DNA of 64,000 nt from Bradyrhizobium sp. 200 (GCF_023100945.1 NZ_CP064689.1:5562001-5626000); one strand, 5' to 3'; counted from the first letter of the stretch, positions 43,869-53,714 are shown. Translations and numbers: made by a program. Notes: a model not told the origin generated them from the letters alone.

Positions 43869-45467
43869 TTACGACGCGTACTTCTGATAGAACGTATTGG
43901 TGAACAACTCGTTCGGATCATACTTCCGTTTCGCGGCGAAGAAATCGTTGATCTGCGGATACGAACGCTGCAACTGATCCTTCGAATAATAGAGCTGGTA
44001 GGGCAGGAAAAACCTGCCCTTGTGCGCGATGGCGAGGTCGATCAGCTCCTCCGTCGCCTTCTTCATCCGCCGGTTGCCTTCGTCATCCGTGGTCTGGTTG
44101 ATGTAGAGCACCAGCGAGAACGCCGGCTCCGGCGAATAGGTCAGGAAATTGTTCTCCTGATGCACGACGCGCACCGATGCGTTCAACAGATTGGTCCTGT
44201 TGTCGGTCAGCACCTTGCGCATGCCGTCGACGAACGAGACGAACTGGCTGCGCGGGATGAAATATTCGTGCAGGATGTCGGTATCGTTGGGCAGCGAATT
44301 GCGCAAGTAAGGCACCGAATCGTGCATCGGGTCGTTGCGGTTGACGAGGCAGGCCTCGGCCGATCCGATCGCCTGCGCACGCGTCACCGTACAGGTCTCC
44401 ATGCGGTGCTCGATGTGCTTCTCCGACAGCCATTTCATTTCCTGAAACAGCGCGCCCTGCTTGGACAGGTTGATGGTGAGCCGCCGCAATTTGGTGCCGG
44501 AGACCTCGCCGAGCGGCTCGCGCTTGAAATCGGTGCCGTCGACCTTGGTGTAGGTATAGAGCAGCAATTCCTTCAGGAACGAGCTCGGCGCAGTCGAGAG
44601 GTGGCCATACATCAGGCCGATATTGCCGTCCTTCTCGATCTCGCCGGCGAACAGCGCCGGAAATTCCTTGTAGTCCATCATGCGGCGGCCGGTCTGGTAG
44701 ACCAGGTTGTCGGCGATATCGAGCTCAGCCTCGACGATCACGCCGAACAGGCCGTAGCCGCCGACCACGAGGTCGAACAGGTCCTTGTTCTCGGTCGCCG
44801 ACACCGTCTGCAGCGAACCGTCGGCCAGCATCACCTTCATCGACTTGATCGACTTCGCGAGCGCACCGGCCTGATGGTCCATGCCATGGGCATTGACCGA
44901 GATCGAGCCGCCGACGCTGAAAATATCGGTCGACTGCATCGCACGAACCGCAAAGCGCGGGTGCAGCAAATTCTGGATGTCGTGCCAGGTCGCGCCCGGC
45001 TGCACCGTGACCGATCGCGAACTCTCGTTGAGCACGATCTTGTTGAAGCCGCGCATGTCGAGCACGATGCCGCCCTTGCGGAACGCCTGCCCGCCCATGC
45101 TGTGGCGCACACCAGCGGTCGTGACGGAGAGCTTGTTGTCGCGCGCAAAGGCAAGAATCTTTGCGATATCCTCGACGCTGCGCACGTCGACCACGCCGTA
45201 GATCTCGGTCTTGCTGAGGCAGCTCGCATCGTTGATGCTGCCGCCAAGCTGCGACCATTTCACATCCTTGAGCGGCGCAATCGCCTTGATCCGTTCCAGA
45301 TCGATTTTCGCCTGCTCGCCGCCGCCGACCGCCGGGCCGCAATCCTTTTCGCCAGAGGGATCGGCCGCCAGCGCCTGCAGCTTGCGATAGCTGTAAATGC
45401 CGAGCAGAACGACGACCACGGCAACCACCGACGCGCCGGTTTTGAATTTTTGTGAAAATTTTCGCAT
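43869..45467 (-). CDS. Membrane-anchored FAD-linked oxidase (PCMH type)
   Basis: From the ATG at 45467 the product is about 532 residues: an N-terminal membrane helix (TGASVVAVVVVLLGIYSY), then a PCMH-type FAD-binding domain at roughly 80-270 with the flavin loop GVRHSMGG and the SVGGSISVNAHG turn, then a C-terminal substrate cap. Such enzymes oxidise alcohols, aldonolactones or hydroxy-acids. The flavin-linking His of berberine-bridge members cannot be assigned with certainty. The frame extends to a TTG at 45518, but the ATG is a better start. Neighbours give no substrate clue. Confidence 0.85.
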   Translation of the reverse strand: MRKFSQKFKTGASVVAVVVVLLGIYSYRKLQALAADPSGEKDCGPAVGGGEQAKIDLERIKAIAPLKDVKWSQLGGSINDASCLSKTEIYGVVDVRSVEDIAKILAFARDNKLSVTTAGVRHSMGGQAFRKGGIVLDMRGFNKIVLNESSRSVTVQPGATWHDIQNLLHPRFAVRAMQSTDIFSVGGSISVNAHGMDHQAGALAKSIKSMKVMLADGSLQTVSATENKDLFDLVVGGYGLFGVIVEAELDIADNLVYQTGRRMMDYKEFPALFAGEIEKDGNIGLMYGHLSTAPSSFLKELLLYTYTKVDGTDFKREPLGEVSGTKLRRLTINLSKQGALFQEMKWLSEKHIEHRMETCTVTRAQAIGSAEACLVNRNDPMHDSVPYLRNSLPNDTDILHEYFIPRSQFVSFVDGMRKVLTDNRTNLLNASVRVVHQENNFLTYSPEPAFSLVLYINQTTDDEGNRRMKKATEELIDLAIAHKGRFFLPYQLYYSKDQLQRSYPQINDFFAAKRKYDPNELFTNTFYQKYAS

Positions 45468-45741
45468 GAACTGATTCCAGAGGTGGGAGATATTCCGGGC
45501 GGGTGGATGATTAGTCAAATCGGAGCACCTTCCGGTTCGATAGACCAGGCTGCGTTACTGAACCGATAACCCAATGCAGCCAGACGACGGGGCGCCCTTC
45601 CCGCGCCTCACTTCTCCGATAATCTCCCCGTCGCACCACGGGCGATACAACGCCCGGCGCCGAGGAGGAACGCTGGAGTCAACGGGCACGCGCGCCTGTC
45701 CGGACGCCAACAATCAACAACATTATCCAGGGAGAACACCA

Positions 45742-46707
45742 ATGCTGACGCGACGCAGTATGATGCTTGCCTCCATCGCAGCCGGAGTGATCATGAACAA
45801 CAGAACCGCCTCCGCCAAAGCGGCGCAGCCCGCGACGCCGGTCAATTTCGACATCCCCGCCGGCGCCTGCGACTGCCACACCCATATCCATCCGGACCCG
45901 GCGAAATTCCCGTTCTTCGCGGGCCGCGTCTATACGCCTGAACTGGCCTCGCCGGAGGAAATGACCGCCCTGCACAAGGCGCTGCACATGGAGCGCGTGG
46001 TGATCGTCACGCCTTCGATCTACGGCCCCGACAACTCGGCCACGCTATTCGGCATGGCGGCGCGGGGACCGACCGCGCGCGGGGTTGCCGTAATCGACGA
46101 CAAGACGTCGGAAAGCGATCTCGACCTCATGGGCAAGGCCGGCATTCGCGGCGTCCGCCTCAATCTCGCAACCGGCGGCGTCAACGACCCGAACGTCGGC
46201 CGTCCCCGCTTCACCGCCGCCGTCGAGCGCATGAAAGCGCGCGGCTGGCACGTTCAGCTATTCACGAGCCTGGCGATGATCACCGCGATCAAGGATCTGG
46301 TCATGGCCTCGCCGGTGCCTGTCGTGTTCGATCATTTCGGCGGCGCGCAGGCGGCCCTTGGCGTCGGCCAGCCGGGCTTCGCCGATCTGGTCGAACTGGT
46401 GAAATCGGGCAAGGCCTATGTGAAGATCTCCGGCGCCTACCGCGCCTCGAAGCTCGGGCCTGACTATGCCGATTGCGTGCCGCTTGCCCAGGCGCTGATC
46501 GCAGCCAATGCCGATCGCATCATCTGGGGCACCGACTGGCCGCATCCGGATTCGGTTACGCCGCCCGGCAAGCAGATCTCTGACGTGACGCCGCTGTTCC
46601 AGATCGACGACGGGCGGCTGTTGAACCAGCTTCCGGTGTGGGCGCCGGACGCGGCGATCCGCAAGAAGATCCTGGTCGACAATCCGGCGCAGCTTTACGG
46701 GTTCTGA
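45742..46707 (+). CDS. Exported amidohydrolase (TIM-barrel metal-dependent hydrolase)
   Basis: The 321-residue protein begins behind CAGGGAGAAC with an Arg-rich leader (LTRRSMMLASIAAG), probably a Tat or Sec signal cleaved near ASAKA. The metal site motif CDCHTHIHPDP (His46, His48) opens the barrel; VFDHFGG and WGTDWPHPD supply later ligands. This is the amidohydrolase_2 group, which includes lactonases and 2-pyrone-4,6-dicarboxylate hydrolase-like decarboxylases. Periplasmic location is unusual for it. The 3' end overlaps the convergent MetF-like gene by 13 bases. Confidence 0.87.
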   Translation: MLTRRSMMLASIAAGVIMNNRTASAKAAQPATPVNFDIPAGACDCHTHIHPDPAKFPFFAGRVYTPELASPEEMTALHKALHMERVVIVTPSIYGPDNSATLFGMAARGPTARGVAVIDDKTSESDLDLMGKAGIRGVRLNLATGGVNDPNVGRPRFTAAVERMKARGWHVQLFTSLAMITAIKDLVMASPVPVVFDHFGGAQAALGVGQPGFADLVELVKSGKAYVKISGAYRASKLGPDYADCVPLAQALIAANADRIIWGTDWPHPDSVTPPGKQISDVTPLFQIDDGRLLNQLPVWAPDAAIRKKILVDNPAQLYGF

Positions 46708-47603
46708 AGTCCGGCGCCCGACATCGCGGCCCGCTGAAGTCCGAGCGGGTCGCGATCGTAGGTGCGCAGCCAGTCGCCGGCCTTGCGCAGGCCGCCGAAC
46801 GGGAACAGGTGAAATCCCGCGATCGAAGCCGTTGCGACCGCAGGCGCGCAGCGCAATCCCCTGACGACGTCGTCCGGCCCCGTGTCCGTCAGCAGGCGGC
46901 CGAACCGGCCGATCTGAGCCCGCAGCGCGCGCATGGAATTGCCGATGCCGCAGCGGAGCGCGAATTTTGTCAGTGTCGCCGGCGTCGCTGGACCGGCAAG
47001 ACCAATGATTACGGGAAGATCAATGCCGGCCCGATCGAGTTCAACGATCCATTGCAGGATCGGCGCGCTCTCGAAGCAGAATTGCGTGACGACATCGACC
47101 CGCGCTCCGGTCCGCCGTCCCCAGTCGCGCCACGCCTTCAGGCCATCAAGCGCCTCCGGCAATTCGAGATAGGGATGGCCTTCGGGGTGACCGGCCACAC
47201 TGACGGACGTCATTCCGTGCGCCTCGAGCAGGCCACTGCTGCAGACGTCGCGCGTCGACTTGAACGGGCCCCTGGCCGCCGCAACATCGCCCGCGATCAG
47301 GACGATCCGCGACACGGCGGCCTCGCCCCGCGCCCGCGCCAGGAAATCGTCGAGCGCGTCGCGCGAGGCCATTTCGCGCGCCGCAATGTGCGGCACCGGA
47401 TTGAAGCCGGCCCGGCGCAGCGCCGTGGCGGTCTCGACATTGTGGCGATAATGGTCGCCGGGCAGGAACGTGATGGTGACATCAGTGCCTTCAGCGAAAT
47501 GGTCACGCAATTCCGCAACCTGATGCCCGCGCGAGGAGATCTCGACCGACGCCGACGACAGCAGCGCGGCCAGTCTGGGGGATGCCTGATCGGAGACGGT
47601 CAC
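46695..47603 (-). CDS. Methylenetetrahydrofolate reductase-like protein (MetF family)
   Basis: The 302-residue protein starts with GTG behind GGGAGG and follows the MetF TIM-barrel pattern: an early VEISSRG strand, DVTITFLPGDHYRHN, IVLIAGD and QFCFES near residue 175, with IPVI-like PVIIGLAGPA following. It is divergent from housekeeping MetF, for example lacking the canonical E-x-x-PPK start, so it may reduce or oxidise methylene-/methyl-tetrahydrofolate in a special pathway such as demethylation. It is 15 bases downstream of a SAM-binding-like gene and probably cotranscribed. Confidence 0.78.
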   Translation of the reverse strand: MTVSDQASPRLAALLSSASVEISSRGHQVAELRDHFAEGTDVTITFLPGDHYRHNVETATALRRAGFNPVPHIAAREMASRDALDDFLARARGEAAVSRIVLIAGDVAAARGPFKSTRDVCSSGLLEAHGMTSVSVAGHPEGHPYLELPEALDGLKAWRDWGRRTGARVDVVTQFCFESAPILQWIVELDRAGIDLPVIIGLAGPATPATLTKFALRCGIGNSMRALRAQIGRFGRLLTDTGPDDVVRGLRCAPAVATASIAGFHLFPFGGLRKAGDWLRTYDRDPLGLQRAAMSGAGLQNP

Positions 47604-47618
47604 GGACGCCTCCCAAGG

Positions 47619-49073
47619 TCACGCCGGCGCGCGGCGGCGCGAGATCACATAGGTTTCGTCGTTGAACCAGAGGCCGCCATGCTTCTTCAGCACGCGGTCG
47701 GTGGCTTCGAGGTAGCGGCCGTCGCGGACCACCTCCGACAAGCGGTTGTCCTCGATCTGCGCCACGTAGATCGCAGCATTCCAGGCGGCGAACAGTGTCG
47801 AGGTCCCGATCGGCCCGCTGACTTCATCCGGCAGCGTGTGCATGTGGTAGCGGAAGATCGAGCGCGCGTCGGAGGAGGCGTTGAAATTGTAGTGCCGGGC
47901 GGCCGCGCCGAGCTCATGCTTGACCTGGCGCAGGATGGCGTAGCGATCGGTCTTGAAGGGGTCGTCGCCCGGCCAGACCTGATCGATGATCTCGATGCCG
48001 GGATCCCTGCCGTGCGAGTGGATGCCGATCAGCCGCCCACCCGGCCGCAGCGACCTGACCAGCGGGGTCACGACTTTTGAGGCCTTGAACTCCACGCTTG
48101 CCCGCGCCCGGTAGGGCTGCGACGCGATGACGAGATCGTAGTCGGCCATCACCCGGCCGGGCCGCGGCATGATCGGATCGAGCAGGAACGAATGATCCTC
48201 GCGCCGCAGAGTCAGGATGACCGGACGCTGATAGACCGGATTGCCCGTGGTCGGGCTGATGCCCGCGCGCCAGTTCTCGGCCAGGAATCCTTCGAGTTCG
48301 CCGATCTGTTCGGCGAAACCGTGCGCCGTGTTGCCGGTCAGCGTGACATCTTTCCAGATCAGGCCTTGCGCCGACGTCACCGAGCGCGGCGTCAGCCATG
48401 GCGCCTCGGCATAATAAAGATTGGTCACGACCAGCACGGTGGCGGGATGCTCGAACAGGCGATCCGCCATCTTCTCCAGCATCAGGCGGACGTCTTCGTA
48501 ACTGATCTCTTTCGCCACGACGTAGAGCGGCATCGTCGGGAAGCGCGCATGCACCGCGCGCATCACCCGCGACAGTACCGTGCCATCACCGACGCCGGCA
48601 TCGAAGATGCGAAGCGCCGGCGGCGCCGGCTGCAGGTTGCCGAGCTCGAGCGAGATGCGGTTGCCGACCTCGGTCTTCTCGCTGCAGGTCGAGACGAACA
48701 GCAGGTATTTCTGGCGGTTGTCGAAGAATCGGAAGCCGGCCGGCGCGACAGCGTTGGCGGCGGCCGCGCCGTTCAGCGCTTTGGCGACCGGTGAAGGTTG
48801 GCCTGCCGCTGCGGTCGAAGCGGGCCGGTGCTCGGCGAGATACGCGCGAACCTTGTCGAGCGTGCCCGTCGTGATCCTGGCGCCATCGCGCAGCCGCGAC
48901 ACCAGCTTGCCGTCGTTGACCACCAGCCGCCCGAAGGTCGATTCAGCGGTTTGCGTCTCACGGCAGAAGTCGCGGATTTCGCCGAGAATCTGCTCGGCGG
49001 TCGGCGGCGATTTCGCCGGCTGCGCGTGGCCGTTCTGTTGGCCTGTAGATCCCTGGCTTTCCTCGGTCCGCAT
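47619..49073 (-). CDS. SAM-binding-like protein of unknown function
   Basis: The product of about 484 residues starts at the ATG at 49073, preceded by CGGGAGAAC. The first 120 residues are low complexity with a helix-rich segment. The core has a class I methyltransferase-like motif I (IFDAGVGDGTVLSRVM, about 187-202) and a later strand-turn LRPGGRLIGIHSHG that resembles the post-motif region of methyltransferases. The remaining part is long and not familiar. The MetF-like gene follows after 15 bases, suggesting one-carbon chemistry together. Substrate unknown. Confidence 0.65.
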   Translation of the reverse strand: MRTEESQGSTGQQNGHAQPAKSPPTAEQILGEIRDFCRETQTAESTFGRLVVNDGKLVSRLRDGARITTGTLDKVRAYLAEHRPASTAAAGQPSPVAKALNGAAAANAVAPAGFRFFDNRQKYLLFVSTCSEKTEVGNRISLELGNLQPAPPALRIFDAGVGDGTVLSRVMRAVHARFPTMPLYVVAKEISYEDVRLMLEKMADRLFEHPATVLVVTNLYYAEAPWLTPRSVTSAQGLIWKDVTLTGNTAHGFAEQIGELEGFLAENWRAGISPTTGNPVYQRPVILTLRREDHSFLLDPIMPRPGRVMADYDLVIASQPYRARASVEFKASKVVTPLVRSLRPGGRLIGIHSHGRDPGIEIIDQVWPGDDPFKTDRYAILRQVKHELGAAARHYNFNASSDARSIFRYHMHTLPDEVSGPIGTSTLFAAWNAAIYVAQIEDNRLSEVVRDGRYLEATDRVLKKHGGLWFNDETYVISRRRAPA

Positions 49074-49180
49074 GGTGGTGTTCTCCCGCGGTTGTCCCCT
49101 GCACATCTGGGGACGGCCGCCGGATGGCGTCAACCACAAACCGAGTGGGCAGGAAACATGGGCATGTGCCCACAACGCAT

Positions 49181-52100
49181 TTACCGCGCGCGACGCGAGA
49201 ACACCGAGATCAACACCGGCAGCGTCACCAGGATGACGACCGGCGCCAGCATCATGCCGGTGACGACCACGATCGCCAGCGGCTTTTGCACCTGCGAACC
49301 GATCCCCTCCGACACCGCCGCCGGCAGCAGCCCGACACCCGCCACCACGCAGGTCATCAGCACCGGCCGCAATTGCAGTTCGCCGGTGCGGATCACCGCG
49401 CGCATCCGCTCATATCCTTCGTCGATGAGCTGGTTGTACTGCGACAGGATGATGATGCCGTCCATCACAGCGATGCCGAACAGCGCGATGAAGCCGATCG
49501 CCGCCGACACGCTGAAGGGAATGCCAGTGATCAGCAGCCCGAGCACGCCGCCGAAGATCGCCATCGGAATCACGCTCATCGCCAGCAGCGTATCGACCAT
49601 CGAGCCGAAATTGAAGAACAGCAGCACGCCGATCAGCGCGAGGCTGATCGGCACCACGATCGAAAGCCGCTTGATGGCGTCCTGCAGATTGCCGAACTCG
49701 CCGACCCATTCGATGCGCGATCCCGGCGGCAGTTCGACCTGGGCGGCGACCTTCTCCTGCGCTTCCTGGATCGCGCTGCCGAGGTCGCGGTTGCGCACGG
49801 AGAACTTGATCGGCAGATAGCGTTCCTGCCCCTCGCGATAGATATAGGCCGCGCCCGAGATCAGGTTGATCGAGGCGACCTCGCTGAGCGGAATCTGCGT
49901 GATCGCACCGCCCTGCCCCGCCACGCCGATCCGCAAATTGTGGATCGCCTCCGCGCTCTTGCGATATTCCGGGGCAAGGCGAACGATGATCGGGAAATGC
50001 CGGTCGCTGCCGGGCTCGTAGAGATCGCCGGCGCTGTCGCCGCCGACCGCGACCTTGATAGTGGCGTTGATATCGCCGGGCGACAGGCCATAGCGCGCCG
50101 CACGTGCACGGTCGATATCGATCTGGATGGTCGGCTGGCCGAGCGAGGTGAACACCGCAAGGTCGGTGACGCCCTGCACGGTGCCGAGCACGGATTTGAT
50201 CTTGTTGGCCGTATCCGTCAGCGCCTGCAGATCGTTGCCATAGAGCTTGATCGAGTTCTCGCCCTTGACGCCCGAGACGGCCTCCGAGACGTTATCCTGC
50301 AGATATTGCGAGAAGTTGAATTCGACGCCCGGAAATTTGTCCTGCAACTGCCCCAGCAATTGCGCGGTCAGCTCGTCCTTGTCGCGGGTGCCGGGCCACT
50401 CGCTGTTGGGCTTCAAGGGCGCGAAGAATTCCGCGTTGAAGAGGCCGGCGGCATCGGTGCCGTCGTCGGGGCGTCCGTGCTGCGACACCACCGATTCCAC
50501 CTCGGGGCGCGCGCGGATCATCTTGCGCATCTCGTTGACGTAGGCATTGCCCTCCTGCAGCGAGATGGTCGGCGGCAGCGTGGCGCGGATCCATAGATTT
50601 CCTTCTTCCAGCTTGGGCAGGAATTCCAGTCCCAGCAATCGTGCGAACGCAATCGTCATCAGGACAAGTACGGCGGCGCCGGTGAGCACGATTCTGCGGT
50701 TCGCAATCGCCCATTTCAGCACCGGCACGTACAGCCGGTCGAGCTGTTTGACGACCCAGGTTTCGGCTTCATCCAGATGCGAGGGCAGGATGATCGCGCT
50801 GAGCGCCGGCGTCACTGTGAAGGTCGCGATCAGTCCGCCCGCCAATGCGTAAGCATAGGTCCGCGCCATCGGCCCAAAGATATTGCCTTCGACGCCGCTC
50901 AGGGTGAACAGCGGCAGGAAGGCGGCGATGATGATGGCAGCGGCGAAGAAGATTGAGCGCGACACGTCGGCAGAAGCCGACAGGATGGCGTGGCTCTTCA
51001 TTCCCATCGTAGTGTCGAAGGAGATATGGCTGCGCTCCGCTTCGGACAGCGCGGTGGTTTGAGTGAGCCTGCGGAAGATCGCCTCGACCATGATCACGGT
51101 GGCGTCGACGATCAGGCCAAAATCGATCGCGCCGACCGACAGGAGATTGGCGGATTCGCCGCGCAGCACCAGGATGATGACGGCGAAAAACAGTGCGAAG
51201 GGAATCGTCGCACCGACGATCAGCGCGCTCCGGAGATCGCCGAGGAACACCCACTGCAGCAGCACGATCAGGATGATGCCGACCACCATGTTGTGCAGCA
51301 CGGTGTGGGTGGTGATGTCGATCAGGTCCTTGCGGTCGTAGATCCGCTCGATCTTCACGCCGGGCGGCAGGATCGAGGAATGATTGATGTCGTGGACCAG
51401 CTTTTCGACCCGGGCAATGGTCGGCGAGCTCTGTTCGCCGCGTCGCATCAGCACGATGCCCTGCACGATGTCATCGTCCTGGTCGAGGCCGGCAATGCCA
51501 AGCCGCGGCTTCTCGCCGATCGTGACCTGCGCGATGTCGCGGACCAGCACCGGGTTGCCGCCCGACTGCGACACCATGGTGTTGTTGAGATCGTCTATCG
51601 AGCGGATCAGGCCGACGCCGCGTACCACGGCGGACTGCGCGCCGATATTGACGGTGTTGCCGCCGACATTGATGTTGGCGTTGCCGACCGCCTGCAACAC
51701 CTGCGGCAGCGTCAGCCCGTTGGCGACCAGCTTGTTGAAATCGACCTGCAGCTCATAGGTCTTGGTCTTGCCGCCCCAGCCGGTGACATCGATGACGCCG
51801 GGCACGGCGCGGAAACGGCGCTGCAACACCCAGTCCTGCAGCGTCTTGAGGTCGAGCACGCTGTAGTTCGGCGGGCCCTTGAGGCGGTAACGAAAAATCT
51901 CGCCGGTCGGGCTGAGCGGCGAGATGGTCGGCTGCGCATTGCCCGGCAACGGCGCGAGCTGCGACAGCCGGTTCAACACCTGCTGCAGCGCCTCTTCATA
52001 GGTGTAGTCGAACGAGAACTGCAGTTTGACGTCGGACAATCCGTACAGCGAGATGGTGCGTATGGTGCGCAGGTTCTTGATGCCGGCGACCTGGGTCTCG

Positions 52101-52303
52101 ATCGGGATCGTGATGTAGCGTTCGATCTCTTCCGACGACAGGCCCGGACTTTGCGTCACGATGTCGACCATCGGCGGCGTCGGATCGGGATAGGCCTCGA
52201 TGTTGAGCTGCTTGAATGCGATCAGGCCGCCGACCAGCACGGCAACGAACATGCCGACCATCAAATAGCGGCGGCTGACTGCTAGGGCGACCAGGCGATC
52301 CAT
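49181..52303 (-). CDS. RND efflux permease, heavy-metal (CzcA/CusA) type
   Basis: The 1040-residue inner membrane protein has the RND layout: 12 membrane segments in two halves, each followed by a large periplasmic loop. The segment AIDFGLIVDATVIMVEAIFR corresponds to the HME-family motif DFGxxxDGAVxxVEN in the fourth helix, with the first Asp kept and Gly-Ala replaced by Ala-Thr. DQDDDIVQGIVLMRRGE is also typical of HME pumps. It exports ions or small molecules using the proton gradient. The adaptor gene is 25 bases upstream; no outer membrane factor gene is adjacent. Confidence 0.9.
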   Translation of the reverse strand: MDRLVALAVSRRYLMVGMFVAVLVGGLIAFKQLNIEAYPDPTPPMVDIVTQSPGLSSEEIERYITIPIETQVAGIKNLRTIRTISLYGLSDVKLQFSFDYTYEEALQQVLNRLSQLAPLPGNAQPTISPLSPTGEIFRYRLKGPPNYSVLDLKTLQDWVLQRRFRAVPGVIDVTGWGGKTKTYELQVDFNKLVANGLTLPQVLQAVGNANINVGGNTVNIGAQSAVVRGVGLIRSIDDLNNTMVSQSGGNPVLVRDIAQVTIGEKPRLGIAGLDQDDDIVQGIVLMRRGEQSSPTIARVEKLVHDINHSSILPPGVKIERIYDRKDLIDITTHTVLHNMVVGIILIVLLQWVFLGDLRSALIVGATIPFALFFAVIILVLRGESANLLSVGAIDFGLIVDATVIMVEAIFRRLTQTTALSEAERSHISFDTTMGMKSHAILSASADVSRSIFFAAAIIIAAFLPLFTLSGVEGNIFGPMARTYAYALAGGLIATFTVTPALSAIILPSHLDEAETWVVKQLDRLYVPVLKWAIANRRIVLTGAAVLVLMTIAFARLLGLEFLPKLEEGNLWIRATLPPTISLQEGNAYVNEMRKMIRARPEVESVVSQHGRPDDGTDAAGLFNAEFFAPLKPNSEWPGTRDKDELTAQLLGQLQDKFPGVEFNFSQYLQDNVSEAVSGVKGENSIKLYGNDLQALTDTANKIKSVLGTVQGVTDLAVFTSLGQPTIQIDIDRARAARYGLSPGDINATIKVAVGGDSAGDLYEPGSDRHFPIIVRLAPEYRKSAEAIHNLRIGVAGQGGAITQIPLSEVASINLISGAAYIYREGQERYLPIKFSVRNRDLGSAIQEAQEKVAAQVELPPGSRIEWVGEFGNLQDAIKRLSIVVPISLALIGVLLFFNFGSMVDTLLAMSVIPMAIFGGVLGLLITGIPFSVSAAIGFIALFGIAVMDGIIILSQYNQLIDEGYERMRAVIRTGELQLRPVLMTCVVAGVGLLPAAVSEGIGSQVQKPLAIVVVTGMMLAPVVILVTLPVLISVFSRRAR

Positions 52304-52328
52304 TCAGATCGAAGCTTTCAATGAGGGG

Positions 52329-53573
52329 TCAGCTACCGGATGCGGCGCGGTCGATGAATAGCGCACCCTTGGTGACGATCTGCTCGCCGGGTTTCAGATT
52401 GCCTACCACCTCGACGAGGTCGCCATTGGTGAGGCCGGGCTTGATCTGACGCAGTTCAATCGTCTTGTCCGCATGCGCGACCCAGATCCGGACCTGGTCG
52501 CCTTCATAGATCAACGCCTGCTTCGGCACGCCGACCGCCGGACGGTCACCTGCCGAATAGATCGTGACGTTGGCGAACATTTCCGGCTTCAGCGTGCCGT
52601 TCTTGTTGTCGATGGTGGCGCGCACCAGCAGCCGCCGCGTGGCAGGATCGATCGCGGTGGCGACGTAGTTGATCCGCGCCGAAAGCGAACGCCCCGGCAG
52701 CGCCAGCACATTGAAGGTCACGTCCTGCCCGATCGCGACGTTGGCGCAATCGCTTTCGCGGACGAAGGCCGTCATCCAGACGGTGGAGAGGTCGCCGATC
52801 ACGTAGACGGGGTCGCTGGCGCCGGCGTTGACATATTGCCCGGGACCGATCTTGCGCTGGACCACGGTGCCCGCGATCGGCGCGAAGATGGTGGTCTCCG
52901 GATTGATGCGGCCCTTTTCCTGGAAGGTCGCGATGTCGTCGTCGGTGAGACCGAGAATGCGCAGTTTGTTGCGCGCTGCCTGCATCGCCGTTTCCGACGA
53001 GCGCATGTCGTTCTGCGCCTGGATCAGCGTCGCCTGGCTCTGCTGATAATCCTTCAGCGGGACGGCCTTGCCTTCGAACAGGTCCTTGGCGCGCGCTCCC
53101 TGCAACTGTGCAAGCTCGAGCGCGGACTTCGCCTTGTTCATGGCGGTCATCGCCGCGATGAAATCGTTTTGCGCCTGAACGTTGTCGGCGGCCTCGATCA
53201 CGAACAGCGGCTGGCCCTTGACGACGCTATCGCCCGGCTTCGCCAGCAGCTTGGTGACCCGTCCGGCATAGGGCGAGAACACCGGCGTCGAGCGATCTTC
53301 ATCGATCGCGATCTTGCCTTCGGTGACGTGTTCGGCGCGGAAGCCGCGTTCGGTCACGGGCTGAATGGTCAGGCTGGCCCATTCGGCGGCGCTCGGCGTG
53401 TAGCGCTGAAATCCCTTGCGGGACTGGCTCGAGACTTCCGAGTGCCCGCGCTTTGAACCGCCAATCTGGGCGTAGCCATAGGCACCCGCGCCAACGAGGG
53501 CCAACAGACCGATGGCCATGGCCAGCCGCTGGCGGGTAACGATCCGTAATCGCTTGGTAAACACGTTAAGCAC
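52329..53573 (-). CDS. RND efflux periplasmic adaptor (CzcB/CusB-like)
   Basis: The 414-residue protein starts with GTG. An N-terminal membrane anchor (RLAMAIGLLALVGAGAYGYA) is followed by the membrane-fusion layout: lipoyl-like half motif (SPYAGRVTKLLAKPGDSVVK), a coiled hairpin at about 120-215 (QAQNDFIAAMTAMNKAKSAL), second lipoyl half (IFAPIAGTVVQRKIGPGQYV) and beta-barrel domains. No His/Met-rich metal-binding tail is present, so the metal cannot be named. It pairs with the permease immediately downstream. Confidence 0.9.
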   Translation of the reverse strand: MLNVFTKRLRIVTRQRLAMAIGLLALVGAGAYGYAQIGGSKRGHSEVSSQSRKGFQRYTPSAAEWASLTIQPVTERGFRAEHVTEGKIAIDEDRSTPVFSPYAGRVTKLLAKPGDSVVKGQPLFVIEAADNVQAQNDFIAAMTAMNKAKSALELAQLQGARAKDLFEGKAVPLKDYQQSQATLIQAQNDMRSSETAMQAARNKLRILGLTDDDIATFQEKGRINPETTIFAPIAGTVVQRKIGPGQYVNAGASDPVYVIGDLSTVWMTAFVRESDCANVAIGQDVTFNVLALPGRSLSARINYVATAIDPATRRLLVRATIDNKNGTLKPEMFANVTIYSAGDRPAVGVPKQALIYEGDQVRIWVAHADKTIELRQIKPGLTNGDLVEVVGNLKPGEQIVTKGALFIDRAASGS

Positions 53574-53714
53574 TGGCCCGGAACCACTCAGCGACGATTT
53601 GTCTCACCCTGCGCTAATAGTGCCCAATTCACGTTCCAACAACATGAAAAACGAAAATAGCCTTGGCGGGAGGGATTAAAGTTTGGAGAGCCGGCCCGAA
53701 TGCCCGGCAGCGGC

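Noticed and set aside
43722..45455. Plus-strand frame of 577 codons
   Set aside because: It is antisense to the FAD-linked oxidase, which carries the flavin-binding motifs.
50990..52285. Plus-strand frame of 431 codons
   Set aside because: It is antisense to the RND permease.
37813..53573. TolC-like protein as the dedicated outer membrane partner of the RND pump
   Set aside because: The genes are more than 10 kb apart and the TolC is of the type I secretion class, so no specific link can be supported.
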